DNA of 64,000 nt from Hydrogenophaga taeniospiralis CCUG 15921 (GCF_001592305.1 NZ_BCWR01000018.1:1-64000), one strand, 5' to 3'. Counted from the first letter of the stretch, positions 20,150-30,367 are shown. The notes: a model not told the origin generated them from the sequence alone. Numbers and translations: made by a program.

Positions 20150-21012
20150 TGCCGGATGCGGGTGTTCTGGACGCGGCGCTACTGGGTGTGCTGGGTTTGC
20201 TGGTGGGCAGTTTTCTGAATGTGGTCATCCACCGTCTGCCCAAGATGATGGAGCTGCGTTGGGCGGCCGAATGCGCGGAGCTGCATCCACCTGTGGACCC
20301 GGGGCAGCAAGCCCAGAGCGCAGAACCCGCGCCGTTCAACTTGGTCGTTCCCCGGTCTCGTTGCCCGCACTGCGGGCACTCAATCCGCTGGTTTGAAAAC
20401 ATCCCGGTGCTCAGCTATCTGGTACTGCGAGGCAAATGCCGCAGTTGCGCGGCCCCCATCAGCCTCCGGTATCCGCTGGTGGAACTGGTTGGAGCGGCGC
20501 TGTTTGCCTGGTGTGGATGGAACTGGGGCTTGACCGCAGAGGCGCTGGCCTGGTGCGGCTTTTCAGCCGCCGTCCTAGCGCTGGCCTGTATCGACTGGGA
20601 CACCACACTGCTGCCCGACGACATCACGCTTCCACTGCTTTGGGCGGGCCTCTGCGCAGCTGGCCTGCGTTTGACCGACACAGCACTGCCCGACGCCCTC
20701 TGGGGGACGGTCGCCGGTTACCTCTCGCTGTGGCTGGTGTATTGGGCCTTCAAGCTGGTGACCGGCAAGGAAGGCATGGGCTATGGCGACTTCAAACTAT
20801 TCGCAGCCTTTGGCGCGTGGTTTGGCTGGCAAGCGCTCATTCCGGTCATCCTCATGGCATCTGTTGTTGGTGCCATTGTCGGCATAGCGATCAAGCTCTT
20901 GGGACAGCTGCGCGAAGGCGGTTATGTACCCTTCGGTCCGTTCCTGGCAGTAGCTGGCTTGACCTCGATGATTTTCGGCCCCACGGCCATCGTGTCCATC
21001 ATCGGCCTTTGA
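20149..21012 (+). CDS. pilD: Prepilin leader peptidase/N-methyltransferase PilD
   Basis: PilD cleaves the prepilin leader and methylates the new N-terminus at the inner membrane. The 287-residue protein has the N-terminal helix with SFLNVVIHRLP, two CxxC zinc pairs (CPHC and CRSC) in the cytoplasmic loop, and two catalytic Asp motifs (IDWDTTLLPD and GYGDFK). About eight hydrophobic helices are visible. The ATG at 20149 is preferred to a TTG one codon upstream. It overlaps pilC by one base; coaE follows after 7 bases. Confidence 0.96.
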   Translation: MPDAGVLDAALLGVLGLLVGSFLNVVIHRLPKMMELRWAAECAELHPPVDPGQQAQSAEPAPFNLVVPRSRCPHCGHSIRWFENIPVLSYLVLRGKCRSCAAPISLRYPLVELVGAALFAWCGWNWGLTAEALAWCGFSAAVLALACIDWDTTLLPDDITLPLLWAGLCAAGLRLTDTALPDALWGTVAGYLSLWLVYWAFKLVTGKEGMGYGDFKLFAAFGAWFGWQALIPVILMASVVGAIVGIAIKLLGQLREGGYVPFGPFLAVAGLTSMIFGPTAIVSIIGL

Positions 21013-21019
21013 TCCTGCC

Positions 21020-21625
21020 ATGACCGCGCGCACCATCCTGCGCCTGGGACTCACCGGAGGCATCGGCAGCGGCAAGAGTACGGTGGCCCACTTGCTGCAG
21101 CAGCGGGGGGCCACCGTGATAGACGCCGATGCCATTTCCCGCGCCTGCACGCTCGAAGGCGGTGCGGCCATCCCGGCCATCACACAAGCTTTCGGACCTG
21201 AGTTCATCACCCCGGGCGGAGCGCTGGATCGTCCGCACATGCGCGATCATGTGTTCAACCACCCCGAAGCCAGACAGGTCCTTGAGGCCATCGTCCACCC
21301 CTTGGTGCGCGCTGAAATCCAACGACAAGCCGCTGCGTCCGGCTCACCATGCCTGGTGTTCGATGTGCCCTTGCTGGTTGAGTCGCCAGAGTGGCGCCAC
21401 CAGCTCGACCGCGTGCTGGTGGTGGACTGTTCGGAGGAAACGCAGATCCGCCGCGTGACCGAGCGCAACGGTTGGAACCGCGGCACCATAGAAGCCGTGT
21501 TGCGCAGCCAGTCTCCGCGCGCACGAAGACTGGTCGCCGCCGACACGGTGATCTTCAACGACGGTTACCAGATCGAACCCTTGCAGCGCCTGGTGGGTCT
21601 GCTCGCCGATGAGTTCGGGCTATGA
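21020..21625 (+). CDS. coaE: Dephospho-CoA kinase
   Basis: CoaE phosphorylates the 3'-hydroxyl of dephospho-CoA, the last step of coenzyme A synthesis. The 201-residue protein has the P-loop GGIGSGKS (13-20), the D-A-D segment VIDADAISR and the lid region with the RVTERNGW block. It sits between pilD and zapD, as in many proteobacteria (pilBCD-coaE-zapD-yacG). Confidence 0.97.
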   Translation: MTARTILRLGLTGGIGSGKSTVAHLLQQRGATVIDADAISRACTLEGGAAIPAITQAFGPEFITPGGALDRPHMRDHVFNHPEARQVLEAIVHPLVRAEIQRQAAASGSPCLVFDVPLLVESPEWRHQLDRVLVVDCSEETQIRRVTERNGWNRGTIEAVLRSQSPRARRLVAADTVIFNDGYQIEPLQRLVGLLADEFGL

Positions 21626-21668
21626 TGAAAGCCCTGTCCGATGCCAGACTCTGCGAAGCTCCGCCGCT

Positions 21669-22424
21669 GTGATCCTGTACGAATACCCTCTCAACGAACG
21701 CATACGAACCTACCTGCGGCTGGAGCAGCTGTTCCGTCGTCTGGCCGAGTTGGTACCACGCAGCCACGCGCTGGATCATCACTACGCCATCCAGACCATT
21801 TTCGAGATCATGGACGTCGCCTCACGCGCCGACATGAAGTCCGATGTGCTCAAAGACATCGACCGGCAGAAACAGCAGCTCAACAGCTACCGGGGCAACC
21901 CGGCGATTGCCGAGCAGGTGCTGGACGGTGTCATTGCCCAGCTGGATGACTGTTTCACCCAGCTCAACCAACTCGTGGGCAAAACAGGCCAGTCCCTGAC
22001 CGAGAACGATTGGCTCATGAGCATCCGTAGTCGCATCGGCATACCCGGGGGCACCTGTGAATTCGACTTGCCTGCCTATTTCGACTGGCAGCACCACAGC
22101 ACAGAACAGCGCCAGGCCGATCTGCAGCGCTGGGCCGAACCGCTGGCGCCGTTGGCAGAGTCCATTGTGCTGCTGCTGAAGATGCTCAGGGACTCTGGAT
22201 CACCGCAGAAGGTGGTGGCACCGGCCGGCCAATTCCAGCAGAACCTGCCGCAAGGTCGTAGTTTCCAGTTGCTGCGTTTGCGCATCGATCCCTCACAAGG
22301 TCTGATACCCGAGATCAGCGGCAATCGGCTGTTGCTCTCCGTGCGACTGATGCGCAAGGGCGACGACGACCGACTGCACCTGGCGCAGGAAGATGCCACT
22401 TTCGAACTGACGCTCTGCGCTTGA
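21669..22424 (+). CDS. zapD: Cell division protein ZapD
   Basis: ZapD binds FtsZ and bundles its filaments at the division septum. The GTG at 21669 gives 251 residues, a typical family length, starting VILYEYPLNERIRTYLRLE. An upstream in-frame ATG at 21609 would overlap coaE by 17 bases and adds residues not expected in the family. The protein is helical at the N-terminus with a C-terminal beta domain. yacG follows. Confidence 0.95.
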   Translation: MILYEYPLNERIRTYLRLEQLFRRLAELVPRSHALDHHYAIQTIFEIMDVASRADMKSDVLKDIDRQKQQLNSYRGNPAIAEQVLDGVIAQLDDCFTQLNQLVGKTGQSLTENDWLMSIRSRIGIPGGTCEFDLPAYFDWQHHSTEQRQADLQRWAEPLAPLAESIVLLLKMLRDSGSPQKVVAPAGQFQQNLPQGRSFQLLRLRIDPSQGLIPEISGNRLLLSVRLMRKGDDDRLHLAQEDATFELTLCA

Positions 22425-22432
22425 GGTGGTCC

Positions 22433-22636
22433 ATGGTAAACACCGCCAACGAAGCCCCAAGCCATATCGTGCGTTGCCCCGGCTGCGGAGGACCCAGCGT
22501 GTATGGGCCCAACAACCGGTTCCGCCCCTTCTGCGACGAACGCTGCAAGAACATGGACTTGGGTGCTTGGGCCAGCGAACGCTTCAAACTGCCCGAGCAG
22601 TTACCCAACAGGGATCCGGATTTCGAGCAGAGCTGA
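22433..22636 (+). CDS. yacG: DNA gyrase inhibitor YacG (zinc protein)
   Basis: YacG is a small zinc protein; the E. coli homologue binds GyrB and inhibits gyrase. The 67-residue protein has the four zinc-binding Cys (CPGC near the N-terminus, then FCDERC) and the DLGAWASE motif. An ATG at 22433, nine bases after the zapD stop, gives the expected length; a TTG at 22421 overlapping the zapD stop is less likely. It is the last gene of the pilBCD-coaE-zapD-yacG operon and converges on mutT. Confidence 0.95.
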   Translation: MVNTANEAPSHIVRCPGCGGPSVYGPNNRFRPFCDERCKNMDLGAWASERFKLPEQLPNRDPDFEQS

Positions 22637-22657
22637 ACAATTTTTGCGAAACAGCGC

Positions 22658-23110
22658 TCAGGCAGCCTGTTCCGCGGCCAGCCATTCCAGCACGGGCACC
22701 GTTCCGGCCAACACCGGACGACAGCAAACCGGCAGACGCTCCCAGCTGAACTGCTGTCCCTCACGCATGTGCAGGGCGCCGGTCCAGTCGAACACTTTGC
22801 AGAAATGCAACCGCACCAAGGCATGGGGGTAGTCCACAAGCGCCTCCCTCCAGGCATGTACAGCGCCTATCGTCACCCCGATTTCTTCCTGCAGTTCGCG
22901 CCGCAAGGCCTGCTCCACGTCTTCACCGGCTTCGAGCTTTCCTCCTGGAAACTCCCAATAGCCTGCATAGACCTTACCTTCGGGCCGGGACGTCAGCAGA
23001 AACCGGCTGGCGGAGTCGATCAAAATCCCCACAGCCACATCCACCACCGGCCGGTCACCCGAATCGCCGCGCTGGCGGTCGGCATCGACCACCAGAACCC
23101 TATCGTTCAT
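22658..23110 (-). CDS. mutT: MutT-type Nudix hydrolase
   Basis: This 150-residue Nudix enzyme probably hydrolyses 8-oxo-dGTP to keep it out of DNA. The Nudix box (GGKLEAGED...RRELQEEIGV) spans about residues 57-79, and the upstream YWEFPGG segment is typical of MutT. The ATG at 23110 is chosen because an earlier start adds an Arg-rich non-conserved stretch. It lies 77 bases downstream of the DUF815 ATPase gene on the same strand; MutT near yacG/zapD is a known arrangement. Confidence 0.9.
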   Translation of the reverse strand: MNDRVLVVDADRQRGDSGDRPVVDVAVGILIDSASRFLLTSRPEGKVYAGYWEFPGGKLEAGEDVEQALRRELQEEIGVTIGAVHAWREALVDYPHALVRLHFCKVFDWTGALHMREGQQFSWERLPVCCRPVLAGTVPVLEWLAAEQAA

Positions 23111-23187
23111 CGGGATCCGCCTTGAAACGGCTCTCTGGCATGGAAGCAACGGTGGTCCAAGGAGCAGGAAAACGGGGACGTTTCACA

Positions 23188-24066
23188 TCAGCCCCGGGTG
23201 GCATGCGTACCTGCGTAGTCGCGCGCGAACTGGTAGGCCACACGGCCACTGCGCGAGCCCCGCTCCAACGCCCACACCAGGGCCTGCGAACGGGCCGCCT
23301 CGATTTCGCCGGCCGAGACGCCGAAAGACGACAACCACTGGGCCACGATGGACAGGTACTCGTCCTGACTGAATGGATAAAAACTCACCCAAAGACCGAA
23401 GCGCTCGGACAGGGAAATTTTCTCCTCCACCACTTCCCCGGGGTGCACCTCGCCATCGGAGGTATGGGTGTAGCTGAGGTTTTCTTTCATGTATTCCGGT
23501 AGCAGATGGCGTCGGTTGCTGGTAGCGTAAATCAGCACGTTCGGACCTGCGGCCGCCACCGAACCATCCAGGATGGATTTCAGTGCCTTGTAGCCCGGCT
23601 CACCTTCTTCAAAACTCAGGTCGTCGCAGAACACGATGAAGCGCTCGGGGCGCTCAGCCACCACGTTCACGATGTCGGGCAGATCCACCAGATCTGCCTT
23701 GTCCACCTCGATCAATCGCAGCCCTTGTGCAGAAAACTCGTGAAGGCAAGCCTTGACCAGGGATGACTTGCCGGTGCCTCGGGCTCCGGTGAGCAGCACG
23801 TTGTTGGCTGGCAGCCCCTGTACAAATTGATGGGTGTTGCGCTGGATCTTGTCCTTCTGACCATCAATCTCCTGCAGATCGGTCAGGCGCATCGCACCCA
23901 CATGGCGCACCGGCTCCAGCACACCATGACCGCTGCTTCGTTTGCGGTAGCGAAACGCCACCGAAGCCGACCAGTCGGGTGCCCCCAACGGTTGCGGCAA
24001 CACGGATTCGATGCGGGAGATCAGTTGCTCGGCCCGCTCCAGCAAACGCTCGAAGTTCTCATTCAT
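23188..24066 (-). CDS. DUF815-family P-loop ATPase, unknown role
   Basis: This 292-residue protein has a helical N-terminus, then an AAA-like P-loop core: Walker A GARGTGKSS (94-102), a Walker B-like segment (FIVFCDDLSF), a sensor region (YATSNRRHLLPEY) and a C-terminal arginine cluster. This fits my recollection of the DUF815 ATP-binding family, which has no assigned function. It lies between argJ and mutT on the same strand. No signal peptide or membrane segment is seen. Confidence 0.82.
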   Translation of the reverse strand: MNENFERLLERAEQLISRIESVLPQPLGAPDWSASVAFRYRKRSSGHGVLEPVRHVGAMRLTDLQEIDGQKDKIQRNTHQFVQGLPANNVLLTGARGTGKSSLVKACLHEFSAQGLRLIEVDKADLVDLPDIVNVVAERPERFIVFCDDLSFEEGEPGYKALKSILDGSVAAAGPNVLIYATSNRRHLLPEYMKENLSYTHTSDGEVHPGEVVEEKISLSERFGLWVSFYPFSQDEYLSIVAQWLSSFGVSAGEIEAARSQALVWALERGSRSGRVAYQFARDYAGTHATRG

Positions 24067-24144
24067 CTCGGGCGCTTCAACACAACACAGCCACGAGAAC
24101 AGCAGCCTTTGGCGTGCACGCGGCGTGCAGAAAAATGGAGAATC

Positions 24145-25392
24145 TCATGAACGGTAATCCGCGTTGATCGTCACGTAGTCGTGGCTGAAATCACAGGTCC
24201 ACACCGTCTCGGCGGCGGTTCCACGCCCCAAGCCGATGCGCACCAGGATCTCGGCTTCCTTCATCACGCGTTGGCCGTCTTCCTCGCGGTAGGCCAGATG
24301 GCGGCCACCAGCGGCCACCACATGCACATCACCCAGATGCAGTTCGATCTTGGTTGCATCCAGGTCTGCTATGCCAGCGTAGCCCACAGCGGCGAGGATG
24401 CGCCCCAGATTCGGATCGCTGGCGAAGAACGCCGTCTTCACCAGGGGCGAATGTGCCACTGCGTAGGCCACCTGCAGACATTCCGCCGCCGTGCCGCCGC
24501 CTTCGACCTGCACGGTGATGAACTTGGTGGCCCCCTCGCCATCGCGGACGATGGCATGGGCCAGATGTTGCGCCACCGGGGTGAGTACCGCCAACAGCGC
24601 CTGTCCATCCGGGCTGTCCAGATCGGTCACGGCGGCGTTGCCCGCCTGACCCGTGGCCACGATCACAAACGAATCGTTGGTGGAGGTGTCGCCATCCACC
24701 GTCACGCGGTTGAACGACACATCGGCCAGACGGCGCGCCAGCGCGTTCATAAGCCCGGGATCTACACAGGCATCCGTGGCCACGAAACCGAGCATGGTGG
24801 CCATGTTGGGCCGGATCATGCCGGCTCCCTTGGCGATGCCGGTCACGCTGACCATGCGCCCACCCACTGTGGCCTGACGACTGATCGCTTTAGGCAAGGT
24901 GTCGGTGGTCATGATGCCTTCCGCAGCCGACAGCCACTGCTCACCGCCCGTCACCACAGGTTGCGCCGCGCTTTCGAGCGCAGCGGGCAGACCGGACAGC
25001 AGGCGCTCAAGCGGTAGCGGCTCCATGATCACACCCGTTGAAAACGGCAGCACCTGCTCATGCTGCAAACCCAGCGCCAACGCAAGCGCGGAACAGGTCT
25101 GACGGGCATGGGCGAGCCCGGGCTCGCCGGTTCCGGCGTTGGCGTTCCCGGTGTTGACGACCATGACACGGATCGGGCTGCCGGACCCCAAATGCTCGCG
25201 GCACACCTGCACCGGCGCTGCAGCGTAACGATTCTGTGTGAACACCGCGCCCACGGCACTGCCCTCATCGAGCAGGAAGACCGTCAAGTCCTTGCGATTG
25301 GCCTTGCGGATACCGGCTTGCGCAACACCAATGCGCACACCGGGAATGGCCAGCAGATCAGCGGCTCGGGGTGGGTTGAGAAGAACAGGCAT
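24145..25392 (-). CDS. argJ: Bifunctional glutamate N-acetyltransferase/amino-acid acetyltransferase ArgJ
   Basis: ArgJ transfers the acetyl group from N-acetylornithine to glutamate, and in the bifunctional form also acetylates glutamate from acetyl-CoA, in arginine synthesis. The precursor self-cleaves before the Thr in NMATML (about T199), giving two chains. The ATG at 25392 yields 415 residues starting [10 protein letters not shown]; the open frame upstream runs over secA and is a shadow. Substrate-binding blocks such as [10 protein letters not shown] are present. Whether it is mono- or bifunctional cannot be told from the sequence. Confidence 0.95.
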   Translation of the reverse strand: MPVLLNPPRAADLLAIPGVRIGVAQAGIRKANRKDLTVFLLDEGSAVGAVFTQNRYAAAPVQVCREHLGSGSPIRVMVVNTGNANAGTGEPGLAHARQTCSALALALGLQHEQVLPFSTGVIMEPLPLERLLSGLPAALESAAQPVVTGGEQWLSAAEGIMTTDTLPKAISRQATVGGRMVSVTGIAKGAGMIRPNMATMLGFVATDACVDPGLMNALARRLADVSFNRVTVDGDTSTNDSFVIVATGQAGNAAVTDLDSPDGQALLAVLTPVAQHLAHAIVRDGEGATKFITVQVEGGGTAAECLQVAYAVAHSPLVKTAFFASDPNLGRILAAVGYAGIADLDATKIELHLGDVHVVAAGGRHLAYREEDGQRVMKEAEILVRIGLGRGTAAETVWTCDFSHDYVTINADYRS

Positions 25393-25418
25393 GAGACTCC
25401 TTGAATGGATCCGACCAC

Positions 25419-25445
25419 CCTGCGGCGGCCAGCGGTCGCCGCAGG
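25419..25445 (-). other. Stem-loop between secA and argJ
   Basis: A perfect 9-bp stem (CCTGCGGCG / CGCCGCAGG, loop of 9) lies six bases beyond the secA stop codon. It has no U-tract on the minus strand. It may be a weak or Rho-assisted terminator or a 3'-end stabiliser. Confidence 0.45.
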
Positions 25446-25451
25446 AAGGGT

Positions 25452-28196
25452 TCAGTCCAGCTTGCCGTGGCAGTGTTTGTACTTCTTTCCGCTTCCACAG
25501 GGGCAGGCTTCGTTGCGACCGACCCGGGGAACCGTGGTCACCTCGGTATCCGAATCGGTGATGGTCTGAGCCTCGCCCGTTTCGGTGGGTGCGGTATAGG
25601 TCACATTGGTGATCCGCTCGGCACGATCTTCCAGTTGTTCTGCGACTTCCGACATCTGCTCGGCCGACTGCACGCGCACATTCATCAGAATCCGGCTGAC
25701 GTCGTTCTTGACACTGTCGAGCAACTGACCGAAAAGCACAAAGGCTTCGCGCTTGTACTCCTGTTTGGGTTGTTTCTGCGCGTAGCCGCGCAGATGAATC
25801 CCTTGGCGCAGATAGTCGAGCGCCGACAGATGCTCGCGCCATTGGCTGTCGATGGTCTGCAACAGCACCACGCGCTCGAACTGGGTGAAGTTCTCTTCGC
25901 CCACGGTCTGCACCTTGCCGTCAAACACCGCCTTGGCCGCAGCCAGCACGCGCTCGACGATTTCTTCCACGTCGATCGCCTCGGCGTCCGACACCCAGGA
26001 CGTCACCGGCGCATCCACCGACCACTCTTCGCGCAACACCCGCTCCAGCGCGGGCAAGTCCCACTGTTCTTCAACGCTGCCCTCGGGCACGTACTGATGC
26101 ACAAGGTCGGTGAAGCAGCCGTCGCGCAAGGAATCGATCTGGGCGCGCAGGCTCTGCGCATCCAGGATGTCGTTGCGCTGCTGGTAGATCACTTTGCGCT
26201 GATCATTGGAGACGTCATCGTATTCGAGCAACTGTTTGCGGATGTCGAAGTTACGCGCTTCGACCTTGCGTTGCGCGCTTTCGATACTGCGCGTGACAAT
26301 GCCCGCCTCGATGGCTTCCCCTTCAGGCATCTTCAGCCGATCCATGATGGCGCGCACGCGGTCGCCCGCGAAGATCCGCATCAACGAGTCGTCCAGGCTC
26401 AGATAGAAGCGAGACGAGCCCGGGTCGCCCTGGCGACCGGAGCGGCCGCGCAACTGGTTGTCGATGCGACGCGATTCGTGGCGTTCGGTGGCGATGATGC
26501 GCAAACCACCCAGGGCCTTGACCTTCTCATGGTCCAGCTGCCACTGCTGGCGCAGGGTTTCGAGACGGGCAGCCTTGGCTGCGGCGTCCAGCGACTCGTC
26601 GACCTCAATAGCGGCGCTCATCTTCTCCAGGTTACCGCCGAGCACGATGTCGGTCCCGCGACCGGCCATGTTGGTCGCGATGGTGATGGCACCAGGACGG
26701 CCGGCCTGCACGATGATGTCGGCCTCGCGGGCGTGCTGCTTGGCGTTGAGCACCTCGTGAGGCAGCTTCTCTTTCGTCAGCAGATCCGCAATGATTTCCG
26801 AGTTCTCGATCGACGAGGTGCCCACCAGCACCGGTTGGCCTCGCTCATGGCATTCGCGGATGTCTTCGATCGCAGCCACGTACTTCTCGTTGGTGGTCTT
26901 GTACACGCGGTCCAGCTGGTCCTCGCGTTTGCTTGGCCGGTTCGGTGGAATCACCACGGTTTCCAGACCGTAGATTTCCTGGAACTCGTAGGCCTCGGTA
27001 TCGGCCGTACCGGTCATGCCGGAGAGCTTGCCGTACAGGCGGAAATAGTTCTGGAACGTGATCGATGCCAGCGTCTGGTTCTCCGGCTGGATCGCCACCC
27101 CTTCCTTGGCCTCCACGGCCTGGTGCAAGCCATCGCTCCAGCGCCGCCCGGACATCAGGCGGCCGGTGAACTCGTCGACGATGACAATCTCGCCGTTCTG
27201 GTTCACATAGTGCTGGTCGCGGTGGTAGAGATGGTGCGCCTTGAGCGACGTCACCAGGTGGTGCAGCAGCGCGATGTTGGCCGGGTCGTACAGCGAGGCG
27301 CCCTCGGGCAGCAGACCGGCCTGGCTCAACAGGCGTTCGGCATTTTCATGCCCCTGCTCGGTCATGTGGATGGAATGCGCTTTCTCATCCAGCGTGAAGT
27401 CGCCAGGCTTGATGACGCCTTCGCCCGTGCGGGGATCGGCTTCGCCTTCTTGTCGCACCAGATGGGGAACCAACTGCTTGATCGCCAAGTACACCTCGGT
27501 CTGGTCCTCGGCCTGACCGCTGATGATCAGCGGCGTGCGGGCCTCGTCGATCAGGATCGAGTCCACCTCGTCAACGATGGCGTAGTTCAGACCTCGCTGC
27601 ACACGGTCGGCGGACTCATAGACCATGTTGTCGCGCAGGTAGTCAAAACCGTATTCGTTGTTGGTGCCGTAGGTGATGTCGGCCCGGTAGGCGGCCTGCT
27701 TCTCTTCGCGCGGTGCTTGCGGCAGGTTGATGCCCACGGTGAGGCCGAGAAAGTTGTACAGCCGCCCCATCCACTGCGCGTCACGACTCGCCAGGTAGTC
27801 GTTGACCGTCACGACGTGCACACCCTTGCCGGTGAGCGCGTTCAGATACACGGGCAGCGTGGCGGTCAGCGTCTTGCCCTCGCCGGTGCGCATTTCGGCC
27901 ACTTTGCCATGGTGCAGCGCCAGTCCGCCTACAAGCTGCACGTCGAAGTGGCGCATCTTCATGACGCGCTTGCTGGCCTCGCGAACCACCGCAAATGCCT
28001 CGGGCAGAATGGCCTCAAGGGCCTCGCCGTCGGTGATACGGCGCTTGAACACATCGGTCTGCGCCTTCAGCTCGTCATCGCTGAGTTTCTCAAACTGGGG
28101 TTCAAGGCCGTTGATGCGCTCCACCGTCTTGCGGTAGGTCTTGAGCAAGCGGTCGTTGCGGCTACCAAATATTTTGGTGAGGAAGTTTGTGGCCAT
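25452..28196 (-). CDS. secA: Preprotein translocase ATPase SecA
   Basis: SecA is the motor that pushes unfolded preproteins through SecYEG. The 914-residue protein starts [16 protein letters not shown] at 28196; a longer frame begins upstream but lacks family support. Walker A MRTGEGKT lies at 102-109, the DEAD-type Walker B is in [12 protein letters not shown], and the second nucleotide domain has GRGTDI and GRSGRQGD. The C-terminal zinc motif ([13 protein letters not shown]) ends the protein and contacts SecB. The M23 peptidase gene lies upstream on the same strand, and a candidate promoter overlaps its stop codon. Confidence 0.98.
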   Translation of the reverse strand: MATNFLTKIFGSRNDRLLKTYRKTVERINGLEPQFEKLSDDELKAQTDVFKRRITDGEALEAILPEAFAVVREASKRVMKMRHFDVQLVGGLALHHGKVAEMRTGEGKTLTATLPVYLNALTGKGVHVVTVNDYLASRDAQWMGRLYNFLGLTVGINLPQAPREEKQAAYRADITYGTNNEYGFDYLRDNMVYESADRVQRGLNYAIVDEVDSILIDEARTPLIISGQAEDQTEVYLAIKQLVPHLVRQEGEADPRTGEGVIKPGDFTLDEKAHSIHMTEQGHENAERLLSQAGLLPEGASLYDPANIALLHHLVTSLKAHHLYHRDQHYVNQNGEIVIVDEFTGRLMSGRRWSDGLHQAVEAKEGVAIQPENQTLASITFQNYFRLYGKLSGMTGTADTEAYEFQEIYGLETVVIPPNRPSKREDQLDRVYKTTNEKYVAAIEDIRECHERGQPVLVGTSSIENSEIIADLLTKEKLPHEVLNAKQHAREADIIVQAGRPGAITIATNMAGRGTDIVLGGNLEKMSAAIEVDESLDAAAKAARLETLRQQWQLDHEKVKALGGLRIIATERHESRRIDNQLRGRSGRQGDPGSSRFYLSLDDSLMRIFAGDRVRAIMDRLKMPEGEAIEAGIVTRSIESAQRKVEARNFDIRKQLLEYDDVSNDQRKVIYQQRNDILDAQSLRAQIDSLRDGCFTDLVHQYVPEGSVEEQWDLPALERVLREEWSVDAPVTSWVSDAEAIDVEEIVERVLAAAKAVFDGKVQTVGEENFTQFERVVLLQTIDSQWREHLSALDYLRQGIHLRGYAQKQPKQEYKREAFVLFGQLLDSVKNDVSRILMNVRVQSAEQMSEVAEQLEDRAERITNVTYTAPTETGEAQTITDSDTEVTTVPRVGRNEACPCGSGKKYKHCHGKLD

Positions 28197-28346
28197 ACGT
28201 GCAGGCCTGTACCGGACACGCGACAAGCGCGCGCCGGCCGGGCTAAATGAAATCGGTGGGCTCTCTGGCCAACGGATCGAAACAAAACGCCAGGAAGGTC
28301 CCCGTGATCTGCTGACGAACGCTGTGCTTTCAAGAGCAAAGTGCTG

Positions 28347-28375
28347 ATTTTACCCGGCGCTCAGGGCCGGGTCAG
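28347..28375 (-). promoter_or_regulatory. Candidate secA promoter overlapping the M23 gene stop
   Basis: Minus-strand CTGACC (28370-28375) and TAAAAT (28347-28352) are 17 bases apart. The -35 contains the TGA stop of the upstream peptidase gene. The spacer holds a hairpin (ACCCGGC / GCCGGGT). The predicted leader before secA is about 145 bases. Confidence 0.45.
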
Positions 28376-29322
28376 CGCAGGCGGGCCTTGCTGACCTGCA
28401 GGCTGGCCGTCGCCATGGTCTCGCCAGCGGCGAGGAACCGCTGGGGGTCCTGGGGCACCCCGGACACCCAGACCTCAAAGTGCAAATGGGGCCCGGTTGA
28501 ACGACCGGTTGAACCCACCTCGGCAATCTTTTGTCCTCGTTTGACAATATCCCCCTTCCGCACGTGCACCTTGGATGCATGGGCATATCGGGTGATCAGA
28601 TTGTTACCGTGATCGACTTCGACCATGTTGCCGTACGCTGGGTGAACCTCTTGCACCACGACAACGCCACCGGCCGCCGCCAGGATCGGCGTTCCAGTGT
28701 CGGCCGGGAAGTCCAGCCCAGTGTGCAAGGCCGACCGCCCATTGATGGGATCGATGCGAAAACCAAACGGCGAACCCACACGTCCACCGGCCACCGGTTG
28801 TTCGGTCGGCACCATGGTCCGCTGGATTTTCTGATCAAAGAGCCGCGACTCCACCACCGTCAACCAGTCAACGCGCGAACCACTGGCCATATCCAGCTGG
28901 TCCATGGCTTGCGCCAACTCCTCCAACGTCAGGTCGCGCCCTGAAATCAGCGCCCCGCCTGCACCTTGGTGGACTCGGAACTCCTGCGGGTTGAGTCCGG
29001 CCAGGCCCGCCACCCGCTCGCCCAGGGATTCGATTTGCAGCATGCGCGCCTGCATCTCCCCGAGTTTGCGCGCCATGGCGTCGAGGTTCTCGCGCATGTA
29101 GACCTCTTTCGAGTCCACCTCGCCCTGTGTGACCAAGCGGGCCACCGATCCAAAACCTGGCCACCCCTGACGCACACCTTCAAGAAACACCCAGTGATAG
29201 GCAGCCACGGCCCCCAACATCAGCAACATCGACGCCACCACACCCGCCGCCAGCAGCTTCAGACTGCTCAGGTGCAGAGCCCGACTCTTGGCCAACCAGG
29301 CATCCGTGATAATGATGTGCAC
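28372..29322 (-). CDS. M23-family peptidase, membrane-anchored
   Basis: This 316-residue LytM/M23 protein has one N-terminal transmembrane helix (about residues 20-48), a coiled-coil region (about 70-115), and a C-terminal M23 domain. The zinc ligands are visible in the ALHTGLDFP segment (H..D) and in GPHLHFEVW (HxH), so the catalytic set looks intact. The family includes cell-wall endopeptidases and EnvC-like amidase activators. A GTG start at 29322 is preceded by AAAGG. It lies directly upstream of secA and divergent from a DciA-like gene. Confidence 0.88.
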   Translation of the reverse strand: MHIIITDAWLAKSRALHLSSLKLLAAGVVASMLLMLGAVAAYHWVFLEGVRQGWPGFGSVARLVTQGEVDSKEVYMRENLDAMARKLGEMQARMLQIESLGERVAGLAGLNPQEFRVHQGAGGALISGRDLTLEELAQAMDQLDMASGSRVDWLTVVESRLFDQKIQRTMVPTEQPVAGGRVGSPFGFRIDPINGRSALHTGLDFPADTGTPILAAAGGVVVVQEVHPAYGNMVEVDHGNNLITRYAHASKVHVRKGDIVKRGQKIAEVGSTGRSTGPHLHFEVWVSGVPQDPQRFLAAGETMATASLQVSKARLR

Positions 29323-29374
29323 AATTCAACCTTTCGTGATGGCACCGGCTTCAAACCCGAAGCCCCAAGATCGC

Positions 29375-29692
29375 ATGAGCACCGCCCCACGACTTCACAC
29401 CATGCTCAGCCTGGAGCAGGCTGTCGGAGCAGCCCCCTCGCTCGCTGCATTGCAGGAACGCATACGCGCGTCCCGGCAATGCATGGAACAGGTGCAGCAC
29501 CTGATCCCGACAAATCTTCGTCGGCACATCAAGGCGGGCCCCATACAGGACACCGAATGGTGCCTCTTGGTGGGCAGTGCAGCCGCATCGACCAAGCTCC
29601 GCCAGTTGCTGCCCAGCCTGCAACAAGCCCTGACCCAAAATGGGGCGCAGGTTAACTCAATTCGCATCAAAGTCCAAATCCCGGAACAATGA
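29375..29692 (+). CDS. DciA/DUF721-family protein
   Basis: This 105-residue protein matches my recollection of the DUF721 (DciA-like) family, whose characterised members load the replicative helicase DnaB. A helical N-terminus is followed by the LIPTNLRRHI and EWCLLVGSAAASTKLRQLLP blocks. The ATG at 29375 aligns with the usual MSxPR N-terminus; another ATG at 29339 is possible. It is divergent from the M23 gene, so the two share a very short promoter region. This version is short and seems to lack a long C-terminal extension. Confidence 0.75.
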   Translation: MSTAPRLHTMLSLEQAVGAAPSLAALQERIRASRQCMEQVQHLIPTNLRRHIKAGPIQDTEWCLLVGSAAASTKLRQLLPSLQQALTQNGAQVNSIRIKVQIPEQ

Positions 29693-29730
29693 AGTCGGAT
29701 TTGCGCTCCGCCACCCCGTGGGGCCAACGG

Positions 29731-29806
<76 letters not shown>

Positions 29807-29827
29807 CCTGAAACAGGGACTCGGATT

Positions 29828-30367
29828 TTACTTGACGCGCTTGAGCTGGGGTCGCCCACCTCCACGCGATGGACCATCAGGCGGTGAATTGAGGGGATCG
29901 ACCGCCTCCGTGGGAGCACCCTCGTTTGGTACGGCACGCAGCGTCCCGCGGTCTGGAGGGTCCTGGGAACGGGCTGGATCTGGTGCGCCAGCAGGCGCCT
30001 TCGGCGCTTCGCTCTGCTGTTCGGCAGGGGTGGCGACCGGAGACGGCGGGGGAAAGGCCATGCCTTGTCCGTTCTCGCGCGCATAGATCGCCACCACATG
30101 ACTCACCGGCACCACGATCTCTCGGGCGATGCCACCAAACCGCGCTTTGAATTCGATGAAATCGTTGCCCAGCCGCAAGGAGCTGGTGGCGTCAAAGCTC
30201 ACATTGAGCACGATTTCCCCATGCTGGACGAATTCCATCGGCACCTGTACCGAAGCATCCACCTGCACGGCGATATAGGGGGAAAACCCGTGATCAACAC
30301 ACCACTCATGCAGCGCACGGATCAAGTATGGACGGGTGGAGGGAGCCTCCTGCTCGATGGAACTCAT
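29828..30367 (-). CDS. sspB: ClpXP protease specificity-enhancing factor SspB
   Basis: SspB delivers ssrA-tagged proteins to ClpXP. The 179-residue protein has the globular SspB domain (about 10-115, with RPYLIRALHEWC and the LNVSFDA strand). A long disordered linker rich in Pro, Ala and Glu follows, ending in the basic tail GGRPQLKRVK, which is the ClpX-docking motif. The ATG at 30367 is chosen over 30385, which lacks family support. It follows sspA by 52 bases, the usual sspAB pair. Confidence 0.95.
   Translation of the reverse strand: MSSIEQEAPSTRPYLIRALHEWCVDHGFSPYIAVQVDASVQVPMEFVQHGEIVLNVSFDATSSLRLGNDFIEFKARFGGIAREIVVPVSHVVAIYARENGQGMAFPPPSPVATPAEQQSEAPKAPAGAPDPARSQDPPDRGTLRAVPNEGAPTEAVDPLNSPPDGPSRGGGRPQLKRVK

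Noticed and set aside
25401..28250. A 949-codon open frame on the plus strand opposite secA
   Set aside because: Antisense shadow of secA, with no family resemblance and His/Leu/Val-biased composition.
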